This document shows positions 53,724 through 63,204 of a stretch of DNA of 64,000 nt, piece after piece. The notes under the pieces were generated by a model. That model made no database searches and was not told where the DNA came from. It saw only the letters and a list, made by a program, of their open reading frames with translations. How positions within the stretch are numbered: position 1 is the stretch's first letter; each line of letters starts with the position of its first letter. Made by a program: the position numbers and the translations under genes. Origin of the DNA: Thermocrispum municipale DSM 44069 (GTDB lineage Bacteria; Actinomycetota; Actinomycetes; Mycobacteriales; Pseudonocardiaceae); assembly GCF_000427825.1 (NCBI RefSeq), contig NZ_ATYT01000006.1, forward strand, positions 258,975 through 322,974, written 5' to 3'.

Positions 53724-54864
53724 CGAGAACGAGGAGCGGTTGCCCACCGCCGCCGAACTGGCCGAGATGGATCGCGACGAGCTGCTCCGCCTCGGTGGCA
53801 AGCTGGACGGCGTCGAGCTGGTGGAGTACCCCGACCCGTGGCCGGTGGAGGGCACCAGGGCGGAGAAGCGGGCCGCGCGCGGCGTCACGATGACGTTCCT
53901 GCTGGGAGCGCTGCTCGGTGTGGCGTTCCTCGCGGTGATGCTGTGGTGGCCGTGGAAGTACCAGCCGCCGACGAACGAGGACGGCGAGTTCTGGTACAGC
54001 CTGTACACCCCGCTGCTGGGCATCACGCTCGGCGGGGCGGTGCTGTGCTTCGCGTTCGGCGTGCTGCTGTACACCCGCCGCTTCGTCCCGCACGAGCTGG
54101 CGGTGCAGGAGCGTGGCGACAACCTGGGCGCCGGGTCGGACGAGGTTCACCGGCAGACGTTCCTGGCGCACGTCACCGACGCCGGTGCGCGCAGCACCAT
54201 CGGGCGTCGCAAGGCGATCCTGGGCAGCGCCGGTCTGGGCGTCGGCGTGCTCGGCCTCGGTGCCGCGGTGCTGCCGGCCATCGGTTTCGTCAAGAACCCG
54301 TGGGCGAAGGATCAGGACCCGCGCGACACGCTGGCGCACACCGGCTGGATGCCGGTCAACGGCGAGAAGGTCTACCTGCGGCGCAACACCGGCCACCCGC
54401 ACGAGGTCGTGCTGGTCAAGCCGGAGGACCTGGACGCAGGCGCGATGGAGACGGTCTTCCCGTTCCGGGAGTCCGAGCGCAACGACCCCGAGGCGCTGTC
54501 CAAGGCGCTCAAGCGGGTGGACAACCCGGTCATGCTGATCCGGCTGCGGCCGGAGGACGCGGCCCGGGTGGTCAAGCGCAAGGGCCAGGAGGACTTCAAC
54601 TACGGCGACTACTACGCCTACACCAAGATCTGCAGCCACGTCGGATGCCCGACGTCGCTGTACGAACAACGCACGAACCGGATCCTGTGCCCGTGCCACC
54701 AGTCGCAGTTCGACGCACTGCACTACGCCAAGCCGATTTTCGGCCCGGCCACCAGGGCACTGGCGCAATTGCCCATCACGGTGGATCCTGAAACTGGTTA
54801 CTTGATGGCCAAAGGCGACTTCATCGAGCCGATCGGGCCCGCGTACTGGGAGCGTGAGTCATGA
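53716..54864 (+). CDS. qcrA: Rieske iron-sulfur subunit of the bcc complex
   Basis: 382 residues, the long actinobacterial form: an N-terminal cytosolic extension, three membrane helices (about 57-77, 98-118, 168-190) and a periplasmic Rieske domain. Cluster ligands C306, H308, C325 and H328 with disulfide C311/C327 lie in [14 protein letters not shown] and [24 protein letters not shown] before the third helix resembles a Tat signal, matching the known mixed Sec/Tat insertion of actinobacterial Rieske proteins. Overlaps qcrC by 8 bases and qcrB by 4 (ATGA). Confidence 0.96.
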   Translation: MSSENEERLPTAAELAEMDRDELLRLGGKLDGVELVEYPDPWPVEGTRAEKRAARGVTMTFLLGALLGVAFLAVMLWWPWKYQPPTNEDGEFWYSLYTPLLGITLGGAVLCFAFGVLLYTRRFVPHELAVQERGDNLGAGSDEVHRQTFLAHVTDAGARSTIGRRKAILGSAGLGVGVLGLGAAVLPAIGFVKNPWAKDQDPRDTLAHTGWMPVNGEKVYLRRNTGHPHEVVLVKPEDLDAGAMETVFPFRESERNDPEALSKALKRVDNPVMLIRLRPEDAARVVKRKGQEDFNYGDYYAYTKICSHVGCPTSLYEQRTNRILCPCHQSQFDALHYAKPIFGPATRALAQLPITVDPETGYLMAKGDFIEPIGPAYWERES

Positions 54865-56540
54865 GCGAGTTGACGACTCCGACACGGGGCGACTCGCTGG
54901 TCAAGAAGCTGGCCGGCAGGCAGCTGGACGAAGTGGACAAGCGCTACCGTGCGGCCAAGGGCATCCGGCATCAGCTGAACAAGGTCTTCCCGACCCACTG
55001 GTCGTTCCTGCTGGGCGAGGTCGCGCTGTACAGCTTCATCGTCCTGTTGCTGTCCGGCGTGTACCTGACGTTGTTCTTCGACCCCTCGATGGAGGAGGTC
55101 GTCTACGACGGCAGCTTCACCAACCTCAAGGGCGTGGAGATGTCCCGCGCCTTCGAGACCACGCTGAACATCTCGTTCGACGTGCGGGGCGGCCTGCTGA
55201 TCCGGCAGATCCACCACTGGGCGGCGCTGATCTTCGTGGCGGCGATGTTCGTCCACATGCTCCGCGTGTTCTTCACCGGCGCGTTCCGCCGCCCGCGCGA
55301 GGCCAACTGGGTGATCGGCGCCCTGCTGCTCATCCTGGGTATGTTCGAGGGCTTCTTCGGCTACTCGCTGCCGGACGACCTGCTGTCCGGTACCGGCCTG
55401 CGCGCCACCATGTCCGGCATCGTGCTCTCCACGCCGGTGATCGGTACGTGGTTGCACTGGGCGTTGTTCGGCGGTGAGTTCCCGGGCAACGAGATCATCC
55501 CGCGGCTGTACACGCTGCACATCCTGTTGATCCCGGGCATCATGCTCGCGCTCGTGGCGGTCCACCTGGGCTTGGTGTGGTACCAGAAGCACACCCAGTT
55601 CCCCGGCGTCCGCCGCACCGAGAGCAACGTGGTCGGCGTGCGGATCATGCCGTACTTCGCGCTGAAGGCCAGCTCGTTCTTCCTGGTCGTCACCGGCGTG
55701 ATCGTCCTGCTGTCCGGCCTGTTCCAGATCAACCCGGTGTGGAACATCGGCCCGTATCTGACCTCGCAGGTGTCGGCGGGTTCGCAGCCCGACTGGTACC
55801 TGGCGTGGGCGGACGGCATCCTGCGTATCTGGCCCGCCTGGGAGCTGTATCTCGGGCCGTACACGATTCCGCCGGTGTTCTTCGCCGGTGCGGTCGGTAT
55901 GCCGATCCTGTTCGGTCTGCTGATCGCCTACCCGTGGATAGAACGAAAGTTCAGCAAGGACTACGCGCACCACAACTTGCTGCAGCGTCCGCGTGACGTT
56001 CCGGTCCGCACGGGTATCGGCGTGATGGCGCTGACGTTCATGAGCGTGCTGGAGATCTCCGGCTTCAACGACATCATCGCGTTCACGTTCGACATCTCGC
56101 TGAACGCGATGACCTGGATCGGCCGGATCGGTCTGCTGGTGTTGCCACCGATCGCCTACTACGTCACCTATCGGATCTGCCTCGGCTTGCAGCGCGCGGA
56201 CCGTGAGGTGCTCGAGCACGGCGTGGAGACCGGCATCATCAAGCGGACGCCGGAAGGTGCGTTCATCGAGATCCACCAGCCGCTGGGCCCGGTGGACGAG
56301 CACGGTCACCCGATCCCGCTGGAGTACCAGGGTGCCCCGGTGCCGAAGAAGATGAACGAGCTCGGCTTCGCGGGCAAGCCGGTGGCCGGCACGTTGCTGA
56401 CGCCGGACCCGCCGGAGGAGACCGCCGCGTTGGAGCGGGCGCGCGCCGAGCAGCACGGCAACGGCCGGGCCGCGATCACTTCGGGCAACGGCCAGGTGAC
56501 CGAGTCGGAGCGCGAAGAGGTCGAGACGCGCTCGACGTAA
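54861..56540 (+). CDS. qcrB: Cytochrome b subunit of the bcc complex
   Basis: 559 residues. Eight or nine membrane helices with bis-histidine heme ligands in [20 protein letters not shown] and [20 protein letters not shown]; the quinol-site loop around [40 protein letters not shown] is an actinobacterial feature. The last 130 residues are a polar cytosolic extension. Oxidises menaquinol; it is the target of bcc inhibitors such as telacebec in mycobacteria. The stop is followed 13 bases later by an 18-bp-stem terminator that ends the ctaE-qcrCAB operon. Confidence 0.97.
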   Translation: MSELTTPTRGDSLVKKLAGRQLDEVDKRYRAAKGIRHQLNKVFPTHWSFLLGEVALYSFIVLLLSGVYLTLFFDPSMEEVVYDGSFTNLKGVEMSRAFETTLNISFDVRGGLLIRQIHHWAALIFVAAMFVHMLRVFFTGAFRRPREANWVIGALLLILGMFEGFFGYSLPDDLLSGTGLRATMSGIVLSTPVIGTWLHWALFGGEFPGNEIIPRLYTLHILLIPGIMLALVAVHLGLVWYQKHTQFPGVRRTESNVVGVRIMPYFALKASSFFLVVTGVIVLLSGLFQINPVWNIGPYLTSQVSAGSQPDWYLAWADGILRIWPAWELYLGPYTIPPVFFAGAVGMPILFGLLIAYPWIERKFSKDYAHHNLLQRPRDVPVRTGIGVMALTFMSVLEISGFNDIIAFTFDISLNAMTWIGRIGLLVLPPIAYYVTYRICLGLQRADREVLEHGVETGIIKRTPEGAFIEIHQPLGPVDEHGHPIPLEYQGAPVPKKMNELGFAGKPVAGTLLTPDPPEETAALERARAEQHGNGRAAITSGNGQVTESEREEVETRST

Positions 56541-56552
56541 CCAACCTGATCG

Positions 56553-56592
56553 ACGAAGGCGGCGTGCCGGGTGACCGGCACGCCGCCTTCGT
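56553..56592 (+). terminator. Very strong terminator of the qcr operon
   Basis: ACGAAGGCGGCGTGCCGG (56553-56570) and CCGGCACGCCGCCTTCGT (56575-56592) form a perfect 18-bp stem closed by loop GTGA. It begins 13 bases after the qcrB stop. The stem's lower arm is followed by TGTATGG rather than a T tract. Confidence 0.92.
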
Positions 56593-56704
56593 TGTATGGG
56601 GCGTCGGTGCTCGGAGTCGGCGTTGTGCTGCGAGTCGCTGTTGGGAGCTGCGGTACGGCTGCCTGGTTCACCGACGCGTGGTGCTGACACGGCCCGCGCC
56701 GAAG

Positions 56705-57005
56705 CGCGGTGGGGTGCCTCAGCTGGGACGGCTGTTGGCTCTGGCCTGGGGCGCTGGTTGCCTCGGGTGGGACGACTGTGGGCTCCGACTGGGGCGCTGG
56801 TTGCCTCGGGTGGGACGCCTGTGGGCTCCGACTGGGGCGCTGGTTGCCTCGGGTGGGACGCCTGTGGGCTCCGACTGGGGCGCTGGTTGTCTCGAGCGAG
56901 ACGCCGGTGGCTCTGGACTGGAGCGCTGGGAACCTCAGACAAGACGACCGCTGGAGCCGAGACGAAGGTGCTGGGTGGCCTCGGGCAGGAAGCTGCTGTG
57001 TCCGG
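56705..57005. repeat. 43-bp minisatellite in the qcrB-exonuclease gap
   Basis: Near-identical units begin with GGGGCGCTGGTTGCCTCGGG at 56748, 56791 and 56834; a diverged unit begins at 56877 (GGTTGTCTCGAGC) and another at 56920 (GGAGCGCTGGG). All steps are exactly 43 bases. Degenerate copies extend on both sides: GCCTCAGCTGGGACG near 56716 and GGTGCTGGGTGGCCTCGGG near 56967. As 43 is not a multiple of 3, no protein repeat is encoded and no start or ribosome site is associated. It fills the 470 bases between the qcrB terminator and the 3' end of the convergent exonuclease gene, which otherwise holds nothing recognisable. Confidence 0.92.
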
Positions 57006-57059
57006 ACGGGAACCGGTAGTTGCCGTGGCCCGCGAGCCCCGACCCGGTCGGCCCGGCGG

Positions 57060-58760
57060 TCAGCCGGCCAGTTCGAGGGTGCGGGCCGTGGCCACCCGGT
57101 CGAGCCAGCCGCGCCACCCGGATGCCGCCCCGGCAGGCTCGGCCCACGGCTCGCTGGACCGCACCAACCGCACCCCCGGCCGCGCCAGCCACCGCAGCAG
57201 CACCCGCACCTCGTCCGGGCTCGCGCCCCGCAGCGGCCCGCGTGCGGGCAGGACCGTCTCCGCCCCGGCCACCAGGGCGTCGACCACGGGCATCGGTGGG
57301 ACACCGCGGCGCGCCGTGCCCGCCGAAGCCAGCCTGCCGTGGCGGATGACCGCGAATTCCCAGCCGCCGGAGCCGTCCGGGTGAGCCGCGATCAACTCTT
57401 CGATGCGCGCCAGCGCGGCCATGCGGTTCGCGGTCATCACCGAGCCCACCACGTCCGCGAGTTCGTCCCGCCGGGCAGCGGCCAGCTCGAAGCGCTGAGC
57501 GGCGGCGAGCGCGTCGACCTGGTCGGCGGCTGCGCGCAACGCCGAGCCGTCGGTCCCCGCGATGAGCGCGGCGACCGCATCGACCGCCGGCGCGTACTCC
57601 GCGACACTCTGCTGCCCGGCGCACGGCGCACCGCACTTGCCGAGCTCCCACAGCGCGCACGGAGACCCCTTGGGCGACTTCGCCGAGATCCGATCACTGC
57701 ACGCCCGCAGGCCGGACGCCGACGTCAACACGGAAGCCGCTGACGCCGCGGCGGTACGACTGCGGAACGGGCCCAGCGCCCCGTCGCGCGGCACGCGAAC
57801 GACCGACAGCCGTGGGAAGGCCTCCTTGGTGAGAACGACCCACCAGTACTTGTTCGGGTTGCGTGAGCGGCGGTTGTAGACCGGCTTGTGGGCGGACAGC
57901 AGGCGCAGTTCGCGGACCTCCGCCTCCAGTGAGTGCGCACACGGGATGCCCTCCACCCGTTCGGCCAGCGCCACCATCTCCCGGATCCGTCCGCGGCTTT
58001 CCGAGCCGGTGAAGTACTGCCGCACGCGCCTGCGCAGGTTCGACGCGGTACCGACGTAGAGCACCTCGTCGTTCGGCCCGCGGAACAAGTACACGCCGGG
58101 TGAGGTCGGAAGGTGGGCGGCCATGCCGCGTTTCCTGCGCTGTGCCGGGGTGACCTCGGGCAGGAAGTCCATCAACTCCTCGAGCGACTGCACGCCGAGG
58201 TTTCCGACGCGCTCCAGCAAGCCGTGCAGGACGTCGACGGTGGCGCGCGCGTCCTCGAGCGCGCGGTGGTTGGGCACGGTCTTGGCGTTGAACAACGCCG
58301 CCAGCGCGGACAGCCGGAAGCTGCGGGCGTCGTCGTGGCGGGTCAGTACACGACGCGCCAGCCGCACGGTGCAGAGCACGGTCGGCTTCGGCCAGCGGTA
58401 GCCGTGCCGGGCGCACGCCGAACGCAGGAAGCCGATGTCGAACCCCGCGTTGTGCGCCACCAGGACCGCGCCCTTGGCGAACTCCAAAAACGCGGGCAGG
58501 ACCTGCTCGATGGTCGGTGCGGCGGACACCATCGCCTGCGTGATGCCGGTCAGCTGGACGATCTGCGGCGGGATGACCGTGCCGGGGTCGACCAATGTGG
58601 CGAATTCGCCGAGGACTTCTCCACCACGCACTTTGACCGCGCCGATCTCGGTGATCGCGTCCTTCTCCGACGAGCCGCCGGTGGTCTCCAGGTCGACCAC
58701 CACGAACGTGGTGTCACGCAGCGGCGTACCGAGTTCGTCGAAGCTCAACTGCACGCTCAC
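57060..58760 (-). CDS. DEDDh exonuclease - GIY-YIG/UvrC-like fusion protein
   Basis: 566 residues from GTG. Residues 10-185 are a DnaQ-type 3'-5' exonuclease: VVVDLETTGG (metal Asp/Glu), LVAHNAGFDIGFLR and NHRALEDARATVD with the catalytic His/Asp. Residues 215-295 are a GIY-YIG nuclease domain (SPGVYLFRGPNDEVLYVGTA, SNLRRRVRQYFTG). The rest, including CALWELGKCGAPCAG, resembles UvrC middle segments. Such DnaQ-UvrC-like proteins are known in mycobacteria as a conserved neighbour of qcrB (Rv2191, as I recall); the role is probably in DNA repair or mobile-DNA processing, not shown. Intact and convergent with qcrB. Confidence 0.93.
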   Translation of the reverse strand: MSVQLSFDELGTPLRDTTFVVVDLETTGGSSEKDAITEIGAVKVRGGEVLGEFATLVDPGTVIPPQIVQLTGITQAMVSAAPTIEQVLPAFLEFAKGAVLVAHNAGFDIGFLRSACARHGYRWPKPTVLCTVRLARRVLTRHDDARSFRLSALAALFNAKTVPNHRALEDARATVDVLHGLLERVGNLGVQSLEELMDFLPEVTPAQRRKRGMAAHLPTSPGVYLFRGPNDEVLYVGTASNLRRRVRQYFTGSESRGRIREMVALAERVEGIPCAHSLEAEVRELRLLSAHKPVYNRRSRNPNKYWWVVLTKEAFPRLSVVRVPRDGALGPFRSRTAAASAASVLTSASGLRACSDRISAKSPKGSPCALWELGKCGAPCAGQQSVAEYAPAVDAVAALIAGTDGSALRAAADQVDALAAAQRFELAAARRDELADVVGSVMTANRMAALARIEELIAAHPDGSGGWEFAVIRHGRLASAGTARRGVPPMPVVDALVAGAETVLPARGPLRGASPDEVRVLLRWLARPGVRLVRSSEPWAEPAGAASGWRGWLDRVATARTLELAG

Positions 58761-58826
58761 GAGCGCTCACGATAAGGCCCGGAACCGACAGTATGTTCGA
58801 ATGACGCGCCGGTCTACGGTAAGTCC

Positions 58827-60125
58827 ATGAATGCGCCCCGGGTGGACTGGTCGGCGGTGCCGGACCCGGTGCGGGCCCGGCTGGCCGATCTCGTCGCGCG
58901 GGCTCTCGGCGGCCTTGCGGAGGCGGAAATCCCCCAGCGGTTACGGCCGGTTGCCCGGTTCGCCCCCGCGAAGCGCGCCAAAGTCGCCGGTGGGCAGCTG
59001 GTGACCGCACTCGCCGAGAGCAAGAGTTTCCGCGCTGCGGTCGTGGCATGGGCGCAGCGACGACAGCCGCACATACTCCGGCCACCGGCTGACGACGTCG
59101 TCGGGCGCGCGGTGGTGGCGATGCTGTTGGAGACCGACGACGCCGAAGAAGTGGTGACGGCCGCGGCCGAACGGGCCGAGGAAGCCGATCTGCGGGCCGA
59201 GCGGGATGCGTTGCGTGCTCGCGTGCAGCGCCTGGAGGCCGAGATGGCCAAGCTGCGGGACGAGCTGGACGAGCAGCGTGCGGCGACAGCTGCGGCGCGA
59301 GCCGAACGCGAGCAGGAGCTCGACCGGCTGCGGCAGCGGCTGCGGGAACGAGGGATGCAGCTGCGCCAGGCCCGGGAAGAGACGCAGAAGGCGCGTGAGG
59401 AACTCGCCGGAGCCGGCACCGCCACCGACGACAAGATCGCCGAGCTGACCGAGCGGCTGGCCCGTGAGCAGCAGCGAGCCGCGGCGGAACGAGCCCGCGC
59501 GGACCGGGCGACCGAGCAGCTGGAGGCCATGCGCAGCGGAGTCGACCAGCAGCTGCGTGGCGACCAGGCGCGGCTCAGCTTGCTGCTGGACACCGTCGCG
59601 GGAGCGGTCGAGGGGCTCCGCGGCGAGCTGCGGCTGCAGGCCGGTACGCCAGGCCATCGCCCGGCCGACGCGGTGGCAGGCGCGACGACGGGTGGCAAGG
59701 CGCGCTCGGTGGTCAACGATCCGGTGGTGCTCGAGCGGCTGCTCGGCGTGCCGAACACGCACATGATCGTGGACGGCTACAACGTCACCAAGACCGGTTA
59801 TCCGGACCTGCCGTTGGCCGAGCAGCGGGAACGGTTGATCCGTCAGCTCGCGCCGCTGGCTGCGCGGACCGGCGTCGAGGTCACCGTCGTGTTCGACGGG
59901 GCCGGGGTGGTGGCGCCGGCCAGCCGGGTGCGCAACGTGCGGGTGCTGTTCAGCGAACCCGGTGTGTCGGCGGACGAGGTGATCAAGAACTTGGTCGCCG
60001 CCGAACCGTCCGGACGCCCGTTGCTCGTGGTCACGGCGGACCGGGAGATCGTTCGCGCGGTGCGCGACCACGACGCTCGCGCGGTGTCGTCCGCCGTGTT
60101 GTTGGAGGTCGTGCAACCAGGCTGA
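58827..60125 (+). CDS. NYN-domain (RNase-like) protein with a long coiled coil
   Basis: 432 residues. Residues 1-95 are a helical N-terminus (RLADLVARALGGLAEAEIPQ, VVGRAVVAMLLETDD); about 105-275 is a charged coiled coil (LRAERDALRARVQRLEAEMA, AEREQELDRLRQRLRERGMQ); about 300-432 is a YacP/NYN domain, a PIN-like nuclease fold: MIVDGYNVTKTGYPDLPLAE, VTVVFDGAGVVAPAS, ADEVIKNLVAAEP and LLVVTADREIVRAVRDHDAR, with the Asp cluster of metal-dependent RNases. Probable RNA endonuclease role. Starts 66 bases after the divergent exonuclease gene. No signal peptide. Confidence 0.9.
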   Translation: MNAPRVDWSAVPDPVRARLADLVARALGGLAEAEIPQRLRPVARFAPAKRAKVAGGQLVTALAESKSFRAAVVAWAQRRQPHILRPPADDVVGRAVVAMLLETDDAEEVVTAAAERAEEADLRAERDALRARVQRLEAEMAKLRDELDEQRAATAAARAEREQELDRLRQRLRERGMQLRQAREETQKAREELAGAGTATDDKIAELTERLAREQQRAAAERARADRATEQLEAMRSGVDQQLRGDQARLSLLLDTVAGAVEGLRGELRLQAGTPGHRPADAVAGATTGGKARSVVNDPVVLERLLGVPNTHMIVDGYNVTKTGYPDLPLAEQRERLIRQLAPLAARTGVEVTVVFDGAGVVAPASRVRNVRVLFSEPGVSADEVIKNLVAAEPSGRPLLVVTADREIVRAVRDHDARAVSSAVLLEVVQPG

Positions 60126-60273
60126 ACGACACCGTCACATCGGCGGGTGCTGTGCGTTATGTCAGTAGGGGCCACCCGGTGGGAATCACCTCCTCGCCCG
60201 CGGAGCGTGACGTATCGTCACTCCGTCGCGATGAGGGGATTGCGGGGAGCTTGGCGGGATTGTCGGAGGTGTG

Positions 60274-62091
60274 ATGCGGGCGAGGGTCGCGATTGCGGCG
60301 ATGCTGGCCGGCGCGGTGGTGTTGACGCCGGTCGGTGAGCAAGGCGCGTATGCGCAGGACACGGCGCCGACCGATCCTGGCGACCTGCGGATCGAGGCAG
60401 GCGTCGCCCCGGGCACCGGAGCGCCCGATCCGCGACCGGGCGAGGCGTTCGCCGACCCGAAGGTGGCCGCGCTGCAGCAGACCGCCAGTGACGTGCAGCG
60501 CGAACTGAGCGAGCTGGCCGACCGGATCCGCAACGCGAAGGGCAAGGTCGCCGAGGCGACGAAGAAGCTCAGCGCCGCGCGGGCCGAGCGGGAGGCGGCC
60601 GAGCTGGAGGTCGAGCGGCAGCAGGCAGAGGTCGACAACCTGTCGGCGAGCGCGTACAAGTCGCTGGGCAGGCCGAACAAGCTGCGGGCCATGCTGACCG
60701 CCACCGACCCCGCCAACTACCTCGAGAAATCCTCGGTGGTCGGTTATCTGCGTGACGAGCAGGACGAGCGGCTGCGCAAAGCGTTGCAGCGCCATCGCAA
60801 AGCGGTCGCGGCCGAACGTGCCGCACTCGGACTGGAACGCAAAGCCAGCAAGCGCGAGGCGGAGCTGACGCAGCGCAATCGCGACGCCACGAACCGGGCG
60901 GACGCCATCAGCTCGGAGCTGCGCGACCCGATCCGGACCGCCAGCGCGGCGGTCACCGCGCAGCAGCTGGAGCAGAAGAAGCGCAACGCGCGCACCGCGA
61001 AGAGCTGGCGCCAGTACCTGAACAGGCTGGACAAGGCGGGCGTCACTCCGCCCCATGCGTCCTCGCTGGTGGACCCGAAGAACCTGCCGGGTGGCCTGCG
61101 GCCGGTGAAGGGCGCCAAGGGCAAGCTGCAGCCCGGTGTGGCCGAGGTGTCGGTGAAGGGTAAGCGGCTGCTGGTGCTGCCGAAGGAGACCATCGAGGCG
61201 GTCAGTGCCGCCATCGACGCCCTGGGCAAGCCGTATGTGCCGCGTGATCACGGCGAGGGGCCGACCGCGTACTCGTGCGACGGACTGGTGCGCAAGGTGT
61301 TCGGTGACGCCGGCCTGGAGCAGCCGTCGAGCGCGCGCAGGCAGTACATGGTCGGCAAACCGGTCTCGGTGCGCGACATCCGGCCGGGCGATCTGGTCTT
61401 CGTCGGCCCGGCGAAGTACGGCGTGCAGCACGTGGGAATCGCACTGGACGAGCGAACCATGGTGGCCGCGGACGGGCGGCTGGCCTCGGTCGCGGTGACG
61501 GACATTCCTGGCAAGGGAACCTTGCTCGGGGTGACCCGTCCGTCGCTGGGGGAGGGGTCGGCACGGAAGGCGCCGCAGCGCGGCAAGAACGAGCTGACGT
61601 GGCGCTGCGGTGGCGTCGAGCTGCCGCTCTCGGTGGCGGGCAGCTTGTCCGCCGACGGTGGTTCCAGCGACGGAGCGGCCGGCGCCTGGGGTGGGTACCC
61701 GAACGGGCTGATCCCGCCGTCAGCGCTGTGCAGCGTGGGGATCGGCAATCACGCGTTGCGCTGTGACGCGGCGCAGGCGTTCGTGGCGATGTCGCGGGAG
61801 CACGCGAGGCAAACGGGGCGCCCGTTGTGCATCACCGACTCGTACCGGACGTTCCAACAGCAGGTCGATCTGTATCGCCGCAAACCGTCGCTGGCCGCGG
61901 TGCCAGGGACCTCCAACCACGGCTGGGCGCTGGCGATCGACATGTGCGGTGGCGTGGAGTCGTTCAGCAAGCCGGGCTACCGGTGGATGGCCAAGCACGG
62001 CCCCGCGTTCGGCTGGGTGAACCCGCAGTGGGCGCGCCCGGGCGGCGGGCGCGAGGAGCCGTGGCACTGGGAGTACGTCGGCCGCGGCTGA
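60274..62091 (+). CDS. Secreted bifunctional peptidoglycan hydrolase: NlpC/P60 + M15 carboxypeptidase domains
   Basis: 605 residues. Sec signal peptide (1-28, cleavage at AYAQD); coiled coil (about 60-245) as in RipA-type hydrolases; NlpC/P60 endopeptidase (about 305-425) with catalytic C335 in YSCDGLVRKVFG and H386 in GVQHVGIAL; then a VanY/M15B D,D-carboxypeptidase-like domain (about 475-605) with zinc ligands H549 and D556 (SNHGWALAID) and H598 in EEPWHWEY. ATG 60274 follows GGAGGTGTG by 4 bases; GTG 60271 is adjacent. It can cut two different peptide bonds in wall stem peptides. Positionally it precedes a second NlpC/P60 gene at 63.2 kb. Confidence 0.93.
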   Translation: MRARVAIAAMLAGAVVLTPVGEQGAYAQDTAPTDPGDLRIEAGVAPGTGAPDPRPGEAFADPKVAALQQTASDVQRELSELADRIRNAKGKVAEATKKLSAARAEREAAELEVERQQAEVDNLSASAYKSLGRPNKLRAMLTATDPANYLEKSSVVGYLRDEQDERLRKALQRHRKAVAAERAALGLERKASKREAELTQRNRDATNRADAISSELRDPIRTASAAVTAQQLEQKKRNARTAKSWRQYLNRLDKAGVTPPHASSLVDPKNLPGGLRPVKGAKGKLQPGVAEVSVKGKRLLVLPKETIEAVSAAIDALGKPYVPRDHGEGPTAYSCDGLVRKVFGDAGLEQPSSARRQYMVGKPVSVRDIRPGDLVFVGPAKYGVQHVGIALDERTMVAADGRLASVAVTDIPGKGTLLGVTRPSLGEGSARKAPQRGKNELTWRCGGVELPLSVAGSLSADGGSSDGAAGAWGGYPNGLIPPSALCSVGIGNHALRCDAAQAFVAMSREHARQTGRPLCITDSYRTFQQQVDLYRRKPSLAAVPGTSNHGWALAIDMCGGVESFSKPGYRWMAKHGPAFGWVNPQWARPGGGREEPWHWEYVGRG

Positions 62092-62203
62092 CACCCGTGA
62101 GCGCACGGGCACCACGGTCGGCACCCGGTGCCCTCCGAACCGTGCGACCACCCACCTGATGGCAGCGCGCGACCGCCACCGGGACACCGGGCCGGTCGCC
62201 CGG

Positions 62204-62443
62204 TCAGCCTGCCCGGCGCTCGCCCTCCTCCGGCTTCCGCTCCGTGCGGGACACCAGGCGCAGCCGGGGAACCATGCCCGCGTCGGCCAGCGCCGTGACC
62301 GCACGACGCTCGTCGGCGTCCCACTCCACCAGTCCTGGCGGGCCGAGCAGCACGCTCACCACGCAGTCCGCGCACGCCGTAGGACGCACCTCGCACCGGT
62401 CACAATCGATGATCAACGTGCCGTCTTCCGCTCGTTCGCTCAT
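62204..62443 (-). CDS. Small four-cysteine protein
   Basis: 79 residues from ATG 62443, with GAAGGAGG 6 bases upstream. IDCDRCEVRPTACADCVVSV carries two CxxC pairs (C14, C17, C25, C28), a zinc-knuckle or Fe-S-like arrangement; LLGPPGLVEWDADERRAVTA, LADAGMVPRLRLV and a basic tail follow. Conserved-hypothetical type among actinobacteria; no function known. Opposite to the two hydrolase genes that flank it; no operon partner. Confidence 0.75.
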   Translation of the reverse strand: MSERAEDGTLIIDCDRCEVRPTACADCVVSVLLGPPGLVEWDADERRAVTALADAGMVPRLRLVSRTERKPEEGERRAG

Positions 62444-63204
62444 GGTCGCCTCCTTCGCGGCGGGCCGTACCTGCTGGTCGCGATCACGTTCTCGGCGCCA
62501 CGATAGGAACGACCACCGACAACCTCCGGCGGTCGAGAGTTCCGGCAGGCGGGCATCCACCCGATCGCGGCATGAGCCGGGAGATGGCCGCAGGGAGCAC
62601 GAAGGTGCCCTGTGGGCGCGCGGGTGGCTCAGTCGGGGCGAGCGTCCTGATGCTGGTGGCGGGTGCCCGGTGGGCGCCGCTTGTGGGCCGAGTCCGCCTG
62701 TGCGGCCGAACCCGTCCGCGCGGCCGAGAACCGTGTTCGTCAGGGCAGTTCCGCGGGCGCGCGAGGTCGCCGATCGGTGAGCGGTCGCCGCGACGCGCCG
62801 AACGTTACTCAGCGTGTGTCCGATCGGTGAGCGGTAATTCTGATCGGTGAACGGTCATCCAGGCCGGTACACCACGGCTATTGCCATCGTCACAAGGGGC
62901 GATTCACCGCTGCTCCACCTGGGTTTCGCGCGCCAGTGGCGGCCAAATCTCGGAGTTGCCCTGGACGCGGGCGCGGTCGTTTCGTAACCTGTCCGAGATC
63001 TCGCGGGAGGCCGTCGCCGTACCCCGGAGGCGACGCCGCGGGATTGTCGCCGGGACGACTTGTCGGGGAGTCGTTCCTGGAGAGTCGAGGCGAGGACTGC
63101 TGCAGTAGCTGCTGGGCTTCGCCGCGCCGGTTGGAGGGCCCCCGACCTCCTTCCCGGCATCGGCTCTCGACAGGGCGACCGAGCGCAAAGGAGATACGCG
63201 CGAC
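62444..63204. other. 760-base intergenic region upstream of the NlpC/P60 gene
   Basis: No convincing gene on either strand. The left half (62444-62770) is plain GC-rich sequence. The middle has three phased 15-base repeats (separate entry). The right half (62880-63195) is a long leader candidate with several GC-rich dyads, ending in AAAGGAGATACGCGCGAC before the GTG. Its length suggests a structured 5' UTR, as some actinobacterial cell-wall hydrolase genes have, but no known riboswitch signature was found by eye. Confidence 0.6.
62771..62855. promoter_or_regulatory. Three phased copies of (C/T)GATCGGTGARCGGT
   Basis: CGATCGGTGAGCGGT occurs at 62771-62785 and 62821-62835; TGATCGGTGAACGGT at 62841-62855. 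The spacings are 50 and 20 bases, close to whole helical turns, so the sites would lie on one face of the DNA. Each site itself contains a direct repeat CGGTGA-(G/A)CGGT, the pattern bound by OmpR/PhoB-type response regulators. Likely control region of the NlpC/P60 gene. Confidence 0.6.

Noticed and set aside
54798-56942. 714-codon open frame antisense to qcrB and qcrA
   Set aside because: It covers the complement of well-defined membrane-protein genes and starts in the minisatellite; Arg/Gln/His-rich with no fold signature.
56748-56962. CRISPR array at the 43-bp repeats
   Set aside because: The units are contiguous with no unique spacers between them and there are no cas genes, so this is a tandem minisatellite.
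62880-63204. c-di-AMP (ydaO) riboswitch
   Set aside because: Expected for a RipA-like gene, but the conserved blocks could not be found by eye, so it is not annotated.
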